DNA of 64,000 bases from Virgibacillus_N oceani_A (GTDB lineage Bacteria; Bacillota; Bacilli; Bacillales; Amphibacillaceae): assembly GCA_041521345.1 (NCBI GenBank), contig JBGOHB010000019.1. One strand, given 5' to 3'. The position numbers and the translations under genes are program-made. Positions 51,733 through 62,208 of this stretch are shown in pieces; the first letter of the stretch is position 1; each line of letters begins with the position of its first letter. The notes under the pieces are model-generated. The model worked only from the letters and a program-made list of their open reading frames with translations, was not told where the DNA came from and ran no database searches.

Positions 51733-51768
51733 AAAAGCATTAGTAGTCGCGCAGGACTAATGCTTTTT
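51733..51768 (+). terminator. Terminator after the glycosyltransferase
   Basis: AAAAGCATTAGT and ACTAATGCTTTT form a perfect 12-bp stem with a T tail. Confidence 0.8.
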
Positions 51769-51838
51769 CGCTTTGCTCAATGATTCCAAAATCAAAAATA
51801 AGGGTAAAATGGTAGTAAGTACCGTAAGTAAAACCAAT

Positions 51839-51852
51839 AGAATATTTGTTCG
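51839..51852 (+). promoter_or_regulatory. Putative LexA (DinR) box upstream of uvrB
   Basis: AGAATATTTGTTCG matches the CGAAC-N4-GTTCG pattern at all but two positions. It lies about 70 bp before the uvrB start, upstream of a TATAAT at 51883-51888. uvrBA is a LexA target in B. subtilis. Confidence 0.45.
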
Positions 51853-51921
51853 TTTTTTGTTAAAATAGATTTGTTATTATGTTATAATGGAAAGACAGGA
51901 AATAGAACGGAGGCAGAAGCA

Positions 51922-53904
51922 GTGGAAAATCAATTTGAACTTATATCACCTTATAAACCCGCAGGTGATCAGCCACAGGCCATCAAAGAAATCACCGAAA
52001 AAATTCTAGCCGGTCAGCGCCACCAGACCTTGCTAGGGGCAACTGGTACAGGAAAGACGTTTACGATGTCCAACGTTGTTAAAGAGATTAATCGGCCAAC
52101 CCTTGTGATGGCTCATAATAAAACACTGGCAGGGCAATTGTACAGTGAATTCAAAGATTTTTTTCCAAATAACGCTGTAGAATATTTCGTCAGCTATTAT
52201 GATTACTATCAGCCGGAAGCCTATGTGCCTTCATCAGATACATTTATTGAAAAGGACGCAAGCATTAATGATGAGATTGATAAATTGCGTCACTCGGCAA
52301 CCTCTGCTCTTTTTGAACGGAATGATGTATTGGTCGTTGCCAGTGTATCCTGTATATATGGTTTAGGTTCACCGGAAGAATATGAGAGTCAGGTTTTATC
52401 CTTAAGGATGGGCATGGAAAAAGACCGGGATCAATTATTAAGAGATCTCGTTGACATACAATATGCAAGAAATGATATCAATTTCATTCGTGGAACGTTC
52501 CGCGTTCGAGGTGATTCGGTGGAAGTCATTCCTGCTTCACGGGAGGAACGCTGTATTCGCATTGAATTTTTTGGGGATGAAATTGACCGGATCCGTGAAG
52601 TGGACGCATTAACAGGTGAAATAGTCGGCGACAGAGAACATGTGGCTATTTTCCCGGCATCCCACTTCGTCACCCGGGAGGACAAAATGAAAAAAGCCAT
52701 TAAAAATATCGAAGCGGAACTGCAGGAACGATTGAAAGCGTTCCGTGCGGAGAATAAACTGCTGGAAGCACAGCGTTTGGAGCAGCGTACGAATTATGAT
52801 TTGGAAATGATGGATGAAATGGGTTTTTGTTCGGGAATTGAAAACTACTCCCGTCATTTAACATTCCGGAATGAAGGGGATACGCCCTATACATTAATAG
52901 ATTTTTTTCCGGATGATTTTCTCGTTATTGTGGATGAATCTCACGCAACCTTGCCACAGGTTCGAGGAATGTATAATGGGGACAGAGCCCGTAAGCAGGT
53001 GCTGGTAGATCATGGATTCCGCTTGCCTTCTGCACTGGATAACCGTCCATTGCAATTTGAGGAATTTGAGAAAAAGACAAATCAGCTCGTCTATATTTCA
53101 GCCACACCGGGACCTTATGAGCGTGAACACTCCCCGGACATAACCGAGCAGATCATCCGGCCGACGGGACTGCTTGACCCGGAAGTAGATGTAAGGCCAA
53201 TTGAGGGACAAATAGACGATTTAATTGGTGAAATAAATAAAAGAACCGAACGCGATGAACGTGTTTTAGTCACCACACTGACCAAAAAAATGTCGGAGGA
53301 CTTGACCGATTATTTAAAGGAATTGGGTATCAAGGTTGCCTATTTACATTCGGAGATTAAGACACTGGAACGAATTGAAATCATCCGCGATCTACGTGTT
53401 GGCAAATACGATGTACTCGTTGGAATCAACCTGCTTAGGGAAGGGCTTGATATCCCGGAAGTATCTCTGGTTGCCATACTGGATGCAGATAAAGAAGGCT
53501 TTCTTCGTTCCGAACGCTCGCTGATCCAGACGATGGGTCGAGCTGCGAGAAATGAAAACGGGGAAGTGGTGATGTATGCCGATAAAATTACCGACTCAAT
53601 GCGGGTAGCAATTGATGAAACAAACCGCCGTCGTGAGATCCAGATGGCATTTAACGAAGAACATAATATTACACCAACAACGATTAAAAAAGAAGTCCGT
53701 GATGTGATCCGGGCAACGGTAGCTGCAGAGGAACAGGAAGAATACAAGGAAACAACGAAGAGTTTAACAGAGCTTTCGAAAAAGGAAAAAACAAAGGTCA
53801 TCGACCAAATGGAAAAGGAAATGAAGGAAGCGGCAAAAGCACTCGACTTCGAGAAAGCTGCCGAGCTTCGTGATGTTATACTCGAACTTAAAGCTGAAGG
53901 GTGA
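51922..53904 (+). CDS. uvrB: UvrB, excinuclease subunit B
   Basis: The product is 660 aa from GTG 51922, 8 nt after CGGAGG. Walker A is LLGATGTGKTFT, the beta-hairpin is YYDYYQPEAYVPSSDTFIEK, helicase motifs include VDESHATLPQVRGMYNGDRA and INLLREGLDIPEVSLVAILD, and the UvrC-binding UVR motif closes the protein (MKEAAKALDFEKAAELRDVI). UvrB verifies DNA lesions. uvrA starts 6 bp after its stop. Confidence 0.97.
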   Translation: MENQFELISPYKPAGDQPQAIKEITEKILAGQRHQTLLGATGTGKTFTMSNVVKEINRPTLVMAHNKTLAGQLYSEFKDFFPNNAVEYFVSYYDYYQPEAYVPSSDTFIEKDASINDEIDKLRHSATSALFERNDVLVVASVSCIYGLGSPEEYESQVLSLRMGMEKDRDQLLRDLVDIQYARNDINFIRGTFRVRGDSVEVIPASREERCIRIEFFGDEIDRIREVDALTGEIVGDREHVAIFPASHFVTREDKMKKAIKNIEAELQERLKAFRAENKLLEAQRLEQRTNYDLEMMDEMGFCSGIENYSRHLTFRNEGDTPYTLIDFFPDDFLVIVDESHATLPQVRGMYNGDRARKQVLVDHGFRLPSALDNRPLQFEEFEKKTNQLVYISATPGPYEREHSPDITEQIIRPTGLLDPEVDVRPIEGQIDDLIGEINKRTERDERVLVTTLTKKMSEDLTDYLKELGIKVAYLHSEIKTLERIEIIRDLRVGKYDVLVGINLLREGLDIPEVSLVAILDADKEGFLRSERSLIQTMGRAARNENGEVVMYADKITDSMRVAIDETNRRREIQMAFNEEHNITPTTIKKEVRDVIRATVAAEEQEEYKETTKSLTELSKKEKTKVIDQMEKEMKEAAKALDFEKAAELRDVILELKAEG

Positions 53905-53910
53905 TTAAGC

Positions 53911-56787
53911 ATGCCTGCTAAAAATATACAAATCCAAGGTGCACGGGCACATAACTTGAAAGATATTAATGTAACTATTCCGAAAAATAATCTTGTAGTA
54001 GTAACAGGTTTATCTGGGTCGGGGAAATCCTCCCTGGCATTTGACACCATTTATGCGGAGGGACAGCGCCGTTATGTCGAATCCCTCTCCGCTTATGCAA
54101 GGCAATTTCTCGGGCAGATGGACAAGCCTGATGTCGATGTGATTGAAGGTCTTTCCCCGGCAATTGCCATTGACCAGAAAACAACTAGCAAAAACCCCCG
54201 TTCTACTGTTGCAACGGTGACGGAAATTTACGATTACCTGAGGCTTTTATATGCCAGGGTAGGCCGACCAACCTGCCCTAAACATGGCATTGAAATCAGC
54301 TCGCAAACGGTGCAGCAAATGGTGGACCGGATTATGGAATATCCTGAACGAACAAAAATGCAGATTCTTGCACCGATTGTTTCCGGAAGAAAAGGGGAGC
54401 ATGTGAAAGTATTTGAAAAGCTGAAACAGGAAGGGTATGTCCGCATTCGTGTTGATAATGAAATGCGGGAAGTATCGGAAGAGATTAAGCTTGAAAAAAA
54501 TAAAAAACATTCCATTGAAGTAGTCGTTGACAGGATCGTTATCAAAGAAGGGGTTGCCGGCCGACTGAGTGATTCCATCGAAACAGCGTTGGGATTAGGC
54601 GATGGAAATATCATCGTGGATGTCATTGGCGAAGAGGAATTAACCTTCAGTGAAAATCACGCGTGTCCTATTTGCGGCTTTTCAATTAGTGACTTGGAAC
54701 CGCGTCTCTTTTCCTTTAATAGTCCATTTGGTGCCTGTCCGACTTGTGATGGATTAGGCTCCAATCTGGAAGTGGATCTTGATCTGGTCATTCCCGATTG
54801 GGATGTAACGCTAAATGAGCATGCTATCGATGCTTGGAAGCCGATCAGTTCACAATATTATCCGCAGCTGTTGAAATGTGTTTGCGATCATTATGGCATT
54901 GACATGAACATCCCTGTTAAGGATATTCCAAAAGATCAAATGGATAAGATTTTACATGGGAGCGGCAAGGAAAAAATTCATTTCTATTATAAAAATGACT
55001 TTGGCAAAATCCGTGATACACATATTATGTTTGAAGGGGTATTAAATAATATCTCAAGACGTTATCATGAGACAAGCTCTGATTTTATCCGGGAAACCTT
55101 GGAGAAATTCATGGCACAGAAGGCTTGCCCCACATGTGCCGGATACAGGCTGAATGAAGAAGCCTTGGCTGTACTCGTAAACGGCCTTCATATAAGCAAA
55201 GTAACCGATTTTTCCATCGTGGAGGCGAAGAACTTTTTTGCGGGTCTCTCTTTGACGGAAAAAGAAAGTAAGATTGCTAAAATGATTTTAAAAGAAATTG
55301 ATAACCGGCTTGAATTTTTAAATAATGTCGGTCTTGATTACCTGACATTATCCAGGGCGGCCGGAACACTTTCCGGTGGTGAGGCCCAGCGGATCAGGCT
55401 TGCGACACAGATTGGTTCGGCTTTGACTGGTGTCCTTTATGTATTGGATGAGCCATCAATTGGTCTTCACCAGCGAGATAACAATCGTTTGCTTGATACA
55501 CTAAAAAAGATGAGGGATCTTGATAATACGCTAATTGTCGTAGAGCATGATGAGGACACGATGATGGCAGCAGATTGGCTCATTGATATTGGCCCTGGAG
55601 CAGGAGAATATGGCGGTGAAATTGTCGCGAGCGGTCCGCCGAAAGAGGTAATGAAAAACAAGCAATCATTAACAGGGAAATACCTTACAGGAGAAAAATT
55701 CATTTCGGTTCCGGCAAAACGAAGAAAGAGAAGTAAAAAGAATATTGAAGTCCTCGGTGCCACAGAAAACAACTTGAAAAATGTTCAAGCTAAATTTCCA
55801 ATCGGTGTTTTGACAGTCGTCACCGGTGTATCAGGATCTGGTAAAAGTACCCTCGTGAATGAAATTTTATATAAGTCACTGTCAAAATCGTTGAACAAGA
55901 GCAAGCTGAAGCCTGGCAAGCATAAAAAAATAAAAGGTATCGACCATGTCGAAAAGGTCATAGATATTGACCAGTCGCCGATCGGAAGAACACCACGATC
56001 AAACCCGGCAACGTATACCGGCGTATTTGATAATATCAGAGATGTATTTGCCCAGACAAATGAAGCAAAAGTGCGCGGCTATAAGAAAGGACGTTTCAGT
56101 TTTAATGTGAAAGGCGGACGCTGTGAGGCATGCCGCGGGGACGGGATCATTAAAATAGAGATGCATTTCCTGCCCGACGTGTATGTACCATGCGAGGTCT
56201 GTCACGGAAAACGATACAATCGGGAAACACTGGAAGTGAAATACAAAGGAAAGAATATTGCCGATGTCCTGGAATTAACGATTGAAGAAGCACTGGATTT
56301 TTTCGAGAATATTCCTAAAATCAAACGCAAAATGCAGACAATTTATGATGTCGGACTTGGTTATATCACATTAGGACAGTCGGCAACAACGCTGTCAGGT
56401 GGTGAGGCGCAGCGTGTAAAACTGGCCAGTGAACTGCACCGCCGCTCTAATGGGAAATCCTTTTATATCCTCGATGAACCAACAACCGGGCTGCATACAG
56501 ATGATATTGACCGTCTCTTAAAGGTGCTGCAGCGACTTGTGGAAAACGGAGACAGCGTTCTAATCATTGAGCATAATTTGGATGTAATTAAAACAGCAGA
56601 TCATATTATTGATATGGGGCCTGAAGGCGGTGACCGCGGAGGAGAAGTTATTGCCACCGGTACACCGGAGGAAATCGCAGAAGTAGAAAGATCCTATACC
56701 GGATATTATTTAAAATCTGTTCTGGAACGGGATAAAAAGCGGATGAATGCAAGTCTGGAGAAAAAACAGAAGGCTTTAACAAAATAA
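53911..56787 (+). CDS. uvrA: UvrA, excinuclease subunit A
   Basis: The product is 958 aa. Two ABC modules: first Walker A GLSGSGKSSLAF (about residue 31), zinc motif CPICGF / CPTCDG, signature TLSGGEAQRIRLATQ; second Walker A GVSGSGKSTLVNE (about 640), zinc motif CEACRGDG / CEVCHGKRYN, signature TLSGGEAQRVKLA. UvrA locates helix distortions and loads UvrB. It forms an operon with uvrB. Confidence 0.98.
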   Translation: MPAKNIQIQGARAHNLKDINVTIPKNNLVVVTGLSGSGKSSLAFDTIYAEGQRRYVESLSAYARQFLGQMDKPDVDVIEGLSPAIAIDQKTTSKNPRSTVATVTEIYDYLRLLYARVGRPTCPKHGIEISSQTVQQMVDRIMEYPERTKMQILAPIVSGRKGEHVKVFEKLKQEGYVRIRVDNEMREVSEEIKLEKNKKHSIEVVVDRIVIKEGVAGRLSDSIETALGLGDGNIIVDVIGEEELTFSENHACPICGFSISDLEPRLFSFNSPFGACPTCDGLGSNLEVDLDLVIPDWDVTLNEHAIDAWKPISSQYYPQLLKCVCDHYGIDMNIPVKDIPKDQMDKILHGSGKEKIHFYYKNDFGKIRDTHIMFEGVLNNISRRYHETSSDFIRETLEKFMAQKACPTCAGYRLNEEALAVLVNGLHISKVTDFSIVEAKNFFAGLSLTEKESKIAKMILKEIDNRLEFLNNVGLDYLTLSRAAGTLSGGEAQRIRLATQIGSALTGVLYVLDEPSIGLHQRDNNRLLDTLKKMRDLDNTLIVVEHDEDTMMAADWLIDIGPGAGEYGGEIVASGPPKEVMKNKQSLTGKYLTGEKFISVPAKRRKRSKKNIEVLGATENNLKNVQAKFPIGVLTVVTGVSGSGKSTLVNEILYKSLSKSLNKSKLKPGKHKKIKGIDHVEKVIDIDQSPIGRTPRSNPATYTGVFDNIRDVFAQTNEAKVRGYKKGRFSFNVKGGRCEACRGDGIIKIEMHFLPDVYVPCEVCHGKRYNRETLEVKYKGKNIADVLELTIEEALDFFENIPKIKRKMQTIYDVGLGYITLGQSATTLSGGEAQRVKLASELHRRSNGKSFYILDEPTTGLHTDDIDRLLKVLQRLVENGDSVLIIEHNLDVIKTADHIIDMGPEGGDRGGEVIATGTPEEIAEVERSYTGYYLKSVLERDKKRMNASLEKKQKALTK

Positions 56788-56866
56788 CCGCTGTAAAAGT
56801 TGAAATAACTACCGGAAATGAAATGATGAGAATCTGCAGTCCTCTTAGCTGGTTTATTCGCAAGAG

Positions 56867-56895
56867 TTGATATTACTTTTGAAATGATTTAAAAT
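56867..56895 (+). promoter_or_regulatory. Promoter of the suf operon
   Basis: TTGATA (56867-56872) and TAAAAT (56890-56895) are separated by 17 bp, a good sigma-A pair. Just downstream TGAGAAT is repeated twice within 56900-56921 and GAATGAA / TTCATTC forms an inverted repeat, a possible operator. Confidence 0.6.
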
Positions 56896-56973
56896 TGTAA
56901 TGAGAATAGATTGAGAATGAAATAGGATTCATTCATAAATCAATTATACAAAATAGTATTTGGAGGTATCGAC

Positions 56974-57759
56974 ATGGCAGGATCAACACTGGAAATTAAG
57001 AATCTTCATGTTACCATTGAAGACAAAGAGATATTAAAGGGATTAGACCTTACAATAAAGGGTGGAGAATTTCACGCAGTAATGGGACCAAACGGTACAG
57101 GGAAGTCAACTTTGGCTTCAGCAGTAATGGGACACCCGAAATATGAAATTACGGAAGGCAGCATCCATTTGGATGGGGAAGATGTACTCGAAATGGAAGT
57201 GGATGAACGTGCTCGTGCAGGGCTTTTCCTTGCAATGCAGTATCCAAGTGAAATCAGCGGTGTAACAACATCAGACTTCTTGCGTTCTTCTATTAATGCA
57301 AAGCGTGAAGAAGGCGATGAAATCCCGCTTATGAAATTCATCAAAGAAATGGACAATACATTGGATGCCCTTGAGATTGATAAAAACATGGCACAGCGCT
57401 ATTTAAATGAGGGATTCTCGGGCGGGGAGAAAAAACGTAACGAGATTCTTCAATTAATGCTGTTAAAACCTGAAATTGCCATCCTGGATGAAATTGATTC
57501 CGGTTTGGATATAGATGCATTGAAAGTTGTTTCAAAAGGAATTAATCAAATGCGTGATGAGAATTTTGGTTGCTTAATCATTACTCACTATCAGCGTTTG
57601 TTAAACTATATTGAGCCGGATCATGTTCATGTTATGATGCAAGGACGTATTGTGAAATCAGGCGGACCTGAATTAGCACAGCGTCTGGAAGCAGAAGGAT
57701 ATGAGTGGATCAAAGAAGAACTTGGTATTGAAGATCATACAGTTGGCCAAAACGCATAA
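56974..57759 (+). CDS. sufC: SufC, ATPase of the Fe-S scaffold complex
   Basis: The product is 261 aa. Walker A is GPNGTGKST (38-46), the SufC signature is FSGGEKKRNEI, and Walker B is AILDEIDSGLD. SufC powers assembly of Fe-S clusters on SufBCD. TTGGAGGT precedes the ATG. sufD follows after 16 bp. Confidence 0.97.
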   Translation: MAGSTLEIKNLHVTIEDKEILKGLDLTIKGGEFHAVMGPNGTGKSTLASAVMGHPKYEITEGSIHLDGEDVLEMEVDERARAGLFLAMQYPSEISGVTTSDFLRSSINAKREEGDEIPLMKFIKEMDNTLDALEIDKNMAQRYLNEGFSGGEKKRNEILQLMLLKPEIAILDEIDSGLDIDALKVVSKGINQMRDENFGCLIITHYQRLLNYIEPDHVHVMMQGRIVKSGGPELAQRLEAEGYEWIKEELGIEDHTVGQNA

Positions 57760-57775
57760 AGCAAGGAGGGATTAC

Positions 57776-59083
57776 ATGACGGTGGAAACAAAATTGCCAT
57801 ACGACAAAGATTATATAGATCAGTTTTCAAAGGATAAAAATGAACCAGCATGGATGCATGAATTTCGACTACAGGCTTTGGAACAGGCAGATTCACTTAA
57901 CATGCCTGAGCCGGATAAAACGAAAATTGGAAAATGGAATTTCAATAAATTTAAACATACAGCAACAGGAGAGGCAGTGAATGCTTTAGAAGATCTGCCA
58001 AGTAAGCTTCAGGCATTTTTTGACGCAGATAAAAAACCTGATAACCTGCTTGTCCAACGTAATCACACTGTTGCTTATGCATCACTCAGTGATGATTTAA
58101 AAGAAAAAGGAGTTATATTCACAGATATCTTTACTGCATTGCAGGAGCATGGAGATCTGGTGAAAAAATATTATATGCAGGATGCTGTTTCTGTAGATGA
58201 GCACCGCTTAACCGCACTGCATGCAGCCTTGATGAATGGCGGAGCCTTTGTATATGTTCCTAAAAATGTACAGGTGGAAGTTCCGCTTCAGGCTATCTTC
58301 TGGCAGGAAGACCCGGAAGTATCCATGTTTAATCATGTGCTTGTCGTTGCAGAAGAGAACAGTTCTTTAACTTATGTGGAAAACTATTTGTCACATAATG
58401 AGAATGAGGAAACAGTTGCTAATGTGGTTGCAGAAGTTATTGCAAAAGATAATGCCAACATTGACTTTGGTGCAGTGGATAACTTTGCTGCAGGCACAAC
58501 GGCTTATAATAACCGCCGCGGTGTTGCTTACCGTGATGCTGTTATTGACTGGGCACTTGGTGCAATGAATGATGGAAATACGGTCAATGAAAATGTTACA
58601 CATTTAATCGGAGACAATTCCGTTTCCAATGCAAAAACAGTAAGTGTTGGTCGAGGGAAACAAATCCAGAACTTCAACTCGAAAATTGTAAACCATGGCA
58701 TGGATTCCGATGCATATATTCTGCAGCATGGGGTTATGAAAGAACAGGCATCTGCTATCTTTAACGGTATCGGAAAAATTGAGCATGGAGCTACAAGAGC
58801 TAATGCGGAGCAGGAATCCCGTGTTTTGATGTTGAGCGAAAAAGCACGTGGGGACGCCAACCCAATTCTATTAATTGATGAGGACGATGTTACTGCAGGT
58901 CACGCAGCTTCCGTCGGCCGAGTTGATCCACTGCAGCTCTATTATTTAATGAGCCGCGGTATTACAGAGGAAGAAGCGGAGCGCCTGATCATTCATGGAT
59001 TCCTGGCACCCGTTGTAAATCAACTGCCGATTGAATCCGTAAAAGAACAGCTGACACAAGTAATTGAAAGGAAGGTATACTAA
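57776..59083 (+). CDS. sufD: SufD, Fe-S scaffold subunit
   Basis: The product is 435 aa from the ATG at 57776, after AAGGAGGG. The SufBD core beta-helix signatures are present: GGAFVYVPKNVQVEVPLQAI, RRGVAYRDAVIDWALGAMND, RANAEQESRVLMLSEKARGD and GHAASVGRVDPLQLYYLMSR. The frame is open to 57701 within sufC, which is not used. Its stop overlaps the sufS start by one base. Confidence 0.96.
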   Translation: MTVETKLPYDKDYIDQFSKDKNEPAWMHEFRLQALEQADSLNMPEPDKTKIGKWNFNKFKHTATGEAVNALEDLPSKLQAFFDADKKPDNLLVQRNHTVAYASLSDDLKEKGVIFTDIFTALQEHGDLVKKYYMQDAVSVDEHRLTALHAALMNGGAFVYVPKNVQVEVPLQAIFWQEDPEVSMFNHVLVVAEENSSLTYVENYLSHNENEETVANVVAEVIAKDNANIDFGAVDNFAAGTTAYNNRRGVAYRDAVIDWALGAMNDGNTVNENVTHLIGDNSVSNAKTVSVGRGKQIQNFNSKIVNHGMDSDAYILQHGVMKEQASAIFNGIGKIEHGATRANAEQESRVLMLSEKARGDANPILLIDEDDVTAGHAASVGRVDPLQLYYLMSRGITEEEAERLIIHGFLAPVVNQLPIESVKEQLTQVIERKVY

Positions 59084-60303
59084 TGGATGTGCAAGCCATA
59101 CGGCAGCAATTTCCGATTTTACAGCAGGAAGTAAACGGACATCCCTTAGTTTATCTGGATTCATCTGCGACTTCGCAAAAACCGCAGGCTGTCATTGAGG
59201 CTGTGGAAAACTATTACCGACATGATAACTCGAACGTTCATCGCGGTGTGCATACACTGGGGACCCGGGCAACCGAAAAATATGAGGGAGCAAGGGATAA
59301 AGTACGACGTTTTATTAATGCGGCAAGTACGCAGGAAGTTATTTTTACAAGAGGTACAACAACTGCAATTAATATGGTTGCACACAGTTATGGAAGAGAA
59401 AACTTAACTGCCGGGGATGAAATTGTGATCACACCGATGGAACATCACAGTAATATTATCCCTTGGCAGCAGGTTGCCAAAGCGACTGGTGCAACGTTAA
59501 AATATATGCCACTGCAACCGGACGGCACAATCAAGCTTGAAGATGCAGAAGAAACGATTACATGCAATACAAAAATCGTTGCTGTTACCCATGTATCCAA
59601 CGTGCTTGGTACGATCAATCCGGTGAAGAAAATTGCGGAAATCGCCCATAAAAATGGAGCAGTCATTCTTTTGGATGGAGCACAGGGTGCGCCACATTTA
59701 AAACTGGATGTCGCTGATCTTGATTGTGATTTTTATGCATTTTCCGGTCACAAAATGGGTGCACCTACCGGAATCGGTGTATTATACGGAAAAAAACAGC
59801 TACTGGAAAGCATGGAGCCATTTGAATTTGGCGGGGAAATGATTGATTTCGTTAATCTCTATGACTCTACGTGGAAAGAGCTTCCCTGGAAATTCGAAGG
59901 CGGCACACCGATCATAGCAGGTGCCATTGGTTTAGGTGCTGCGATTGATTTTTTAAGCGAAGTTGGAATGGATGCCATCACAGAACATGAAGTAAAATTA
60001 GCTGATTATGCGATGCAGCAATTACGTACAATAGATGGAATAACAATCTACGGACCTGAGAAGCGTGCGGCGCTTGTCACATTTAACTTGGATGATGTCC
60101 ACCCGCATGATACTGCCACTGCACTGGATGCAGATGGGATTGCAGTCCGCGCCGGGCATCATTGTGCCCAGCCGTTAATGCGGTGGCTGGATGTAACAGC
60201 GACAGCACGCGCCAGTTTTTATTTATACAACACAAAAGAAGATGTGGATCGTCTGGTGGAAGGACTTATAAAGACGAAGGAGTATTTTGGTGATGTCTTT
60301 TAA
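59083..60303 (+). CDS. sufS: SufS, group II cysteine desulfurase
   Basis: The product is 406 aa. PLP-binding Lys lies in FSGHKMGAPTGIGVLYG; the catalytic Cys is in VRAGHHCAQPLMRW; THVSNVLGTINPV and HRGVHTLGTRATE are family signatures. It takes sulfur from cysteine and passes it to SufU. Starts overlapping the sufD stop and ends 11 nt inside sufU, so the genes are translationally coupled. Confidence 0.97.
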   Translation: MDVQAIRQQFPILQQEVNGHPLVYLDSSATSQKPQAVIEAVENYYRHDNSNVHRGVHTLGTRATEKYEGARDKVRRFINAASTQEVIFTRGTTTAINMVAHSYGRENLTAGDEIVITPMEHHSNIIPWQQVAKATGATLKYMPLQPDGTIKLEDAEETITCNTKIVAVTHVSNVLGTINPVKKIAEIAHKNGAVILLDGAQGAPHLKLDVADLDCDFYAFSGHKMGAPTGIGVLYGKKQLLESMEPFEFGGEMIDFVNLYDSTWKELPWKFEGGTPIIAGAIGLGAAIDFLSEVGMDAITEHEVKLADYAMQQLRTIDGITIYGPEKRAALVTFNLDDVHPHDTATALDADGIAVRAGHHCAQPLMRWLDVTATARASFYLYNTKEDVDRLVEGLIKTKEYFGDVF

Positions 60304-60724
60304 TAACTTGGATACACTATACAGACAAGTAATCATGGATCATTATAAAAATCCGCGTAATAAAGGTGAAATTGATGGGGATGTTCTAACCGTAGATATG
60401 AATAACCCTACGTGTGGAGATCGCATTAAGCTGCAAATGCAAGTGGAAGATGAAACAGTAAAAGAGGCCAAATTTGAGGGGGAAGGCTGCTCCATCAGCA
60501 TGTCTTCTGCCTCCATGATGACCCAGGCAATAAAAGGGAGAAACGTCGATGAAGCATTGCAAATGTCAGAAGTGTTTTCCCGGATGATGCTTGGCGAAGA
60601 TGTTGATACTGAAATGGAATTAGGTGACATTGAAGCATTGCAAGGTGTATCCCAATTCCCTGCACGTATAAAATGTGCTACACTTGCATGGAAGGCAATG
60701 GAAAAAGGTGTGAAGGAAGAGTAG
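60293..60724 (+). CDS. sufU: SufU, zinc-dependent sulfur transfer protein
   Basis: The product is 143 aa from the ATG at 60293, 10 nt after AAGGAG. The three Cys of SufU are present: NNPTCGDRI, GEGCSISMSSASMM and PARIKCATLAW, together with the insert typical of SufU rather than IscU. It takes persulfide from SufS. The start lies 11 nt inside sufS. Confidence 0.96.
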   Translation: MSFNNLDTLYRQVIMDHYKNPRNKGEIDGDVLTVDMNNPTCGDRIKLQMQVEDETVKEAKFEGEGCSISMSSASMMTQAIKGRNVDEALQMSEVFSRMMLGEDVDTEMELGDIEALQGVSQFPARIKCATLAWKAMEKGVKEE

Positions 60725-60766
60725 TTAGAACTGTCATTTGCAATCACCTAAAGGAGGTTTTTATAT

Positions 60767-62164
60767 ATGGCAAAAAATTTGCCTGAAGTTGAAGATTATA
60801 AATATGGGTTTCAAGACAAAGACGTGTCTGTTTTCCGCTCAGGAAAAGGGTTAACCCGTGAAATAGTAGAAGAAATTTCCAGTATGAAGGAAGAGCCACA
60901 ATGGATGCTGGATTACCGTTTGAAAGCGTTGGAGCATTTTTATGAGCGTCCAATGCCACAGTGGGGCGGAGATCTTTCAGAACTAGACTTTGATGAAATT
61001 GTCTACTATGTTAAGCCATCAGAAAGACAAGGAAGAACATGGGATGAAGTTCCGGAAGAGATTAAACAAACTTTTGATAGACTTGGTATTCCTGAAGCAG
61101 AGCAAAAGTATTTGGCAGGGGTTTCTGCACAGTATGAGTCTGAGGTTGTTTATCAGAGCCTGCAAGAGGACCTGGAAAATATGGGTATTATTTTCACAGA
61201 TACCGATACAGCACTCCAAGAGCATGAAGAACTATTCAAGGAATACTTCGGAAAAGTAATTCCAGCAACAGATAATAAATTCTCGGCACTAAACTCTGCT
61301 GTATGGTCAGGCGGCTCATTCATTTACGTGCCAAAAGGAGTTCAGACTTCTACGCCATTACAAGCATACTTCCGAATTAACTCGGAAAATATGGGACAGT
61401 TTGAAAGAACCTTGATTATCGTTGATGAGGGTGCATCTGCCCACTATGTAGAAGGCTGTACTGCGCCGACTTATACAACCAACTCTCTGCACAGTGCAGT
61501 AGTTGAAATCTTTGTTAAAAAAGATGCTTATTGCCGTTATACAACCATTCAAAACTGGGCAAATAATGTGTATAACCTGGTTACAAAGCGTGCTACCGTT
61601 GCGGAAAATGGAAACATGGAATGGATTGATGGTAACCTCGGTTCTAAATTAACGATGAAATATCCGTCTATCCTTCTTCGTGGAGAAGGTGCGCGTGGAA
61701 ACACGCTATCTATTGCATTAGCAGGTAAAGGTCAGCTGCAGCACGCAGGAGCTAAAATGCATCACTTGGCGCCAAACACTTCTTCTTCGATTGTATCCAA
61801 GTCCATTTCCAGAGGTGGCGGGAAAGTATCCTACCTTGGACTAGTACACTTTGGAAAAAAAGCAGATGGTGCCCGCTCTAACATCGAGTGTGATACGCTA
61901 ATTATGGATAATCAATCAACATCTGATACGATTCCATATAACGAAATTCACAATGACAATATTTCTTTAGAGCACGAAGCAAAAGTTTCCAAAGTTTCCG
62001 AGGAGCAGCTGTTCTATCTGATGAGCAGAGGCCTGGATGAACAGGAAGCAACTGAAATGATTGTCATGGGCTTCATCGAGCCGTTTACAAAAGAACTTCC
62101 AATGGAGTATGCGGTGGAAATGAACCGTTTAATCAGCTTTGAAATGGAAGGGTCTATTGGTTAA
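60767..62164 (+). CDS. sufB: SufB, Fe-S scaffold subunit
   Basis: The product is 465 aa. SufB signatures include SGGSFIYVPKGVQTSTPLQA, EGCTAPTYTTNSLHSAVVEI with the Cys, YCRYTTIQNWANNVYNLVTK, NTSSSIVSKSISRGGGKVSY and the C-terminal DEQEATEMIVMGFIEPFTKE. It is the main scaffold for Fe-S assembly. AAGGAGG precedes the ATG and a terminator follows. Confidence 0.97.
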   Translation: MAKNLPEVEDYKYGFQDKDVSVFRSGKGLTREIVEEISSMKEEPQWMLDYRLKALEHFYERPMPQWGGDLSELDFDEIVYYVKPSERQGRTWDEVPEEIKQTFDRLGIPEAEQKYLAGVSAQYESEVVYQSLQEDLENMGIIFTDTDTALQEHEELFKEYFGKVIPATDNKFSALNSAVWSGGSFIYVPKGVQTSTPLQAYFRINSENMGQFERTLIIVDEGASAHYVEGCTAPTYTTNSLHSAVVEIFVKKDAYCRYTTIQNWANNVYNLVTKRATVAENGNMEWIDGNLGSKLTMKYPSILLRGEGARGNTLSIALAGKGQLQHAGAKMHHLAPNTSSSIVSKSISRGGGKVSYLGLVHFGKKADGARSNIECDTLIMDNQSTSDTIPYNEIHNDNISLEHEAKVSKVSEEQLFYLMSRGLDEQEATEMIVMGFIEPFTKELPMEYAVEMNRLISFEMEGSIG

Positions 62165-62176
62165 TATTTTTGTTAT

Positions 62177-62208
62177 AACCCTTGTCACTTTAGTGGCAGG
62201 GGTTTTGT
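62177..62208 (+). terminator. Terminator of the suf operon
   Basis: AACCCTTGTCAC and GTGGCAGGGGTT form a 12-bp stem with G-U pairs and a TTTTGTTTTCT tail. Confidence 0.75.
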
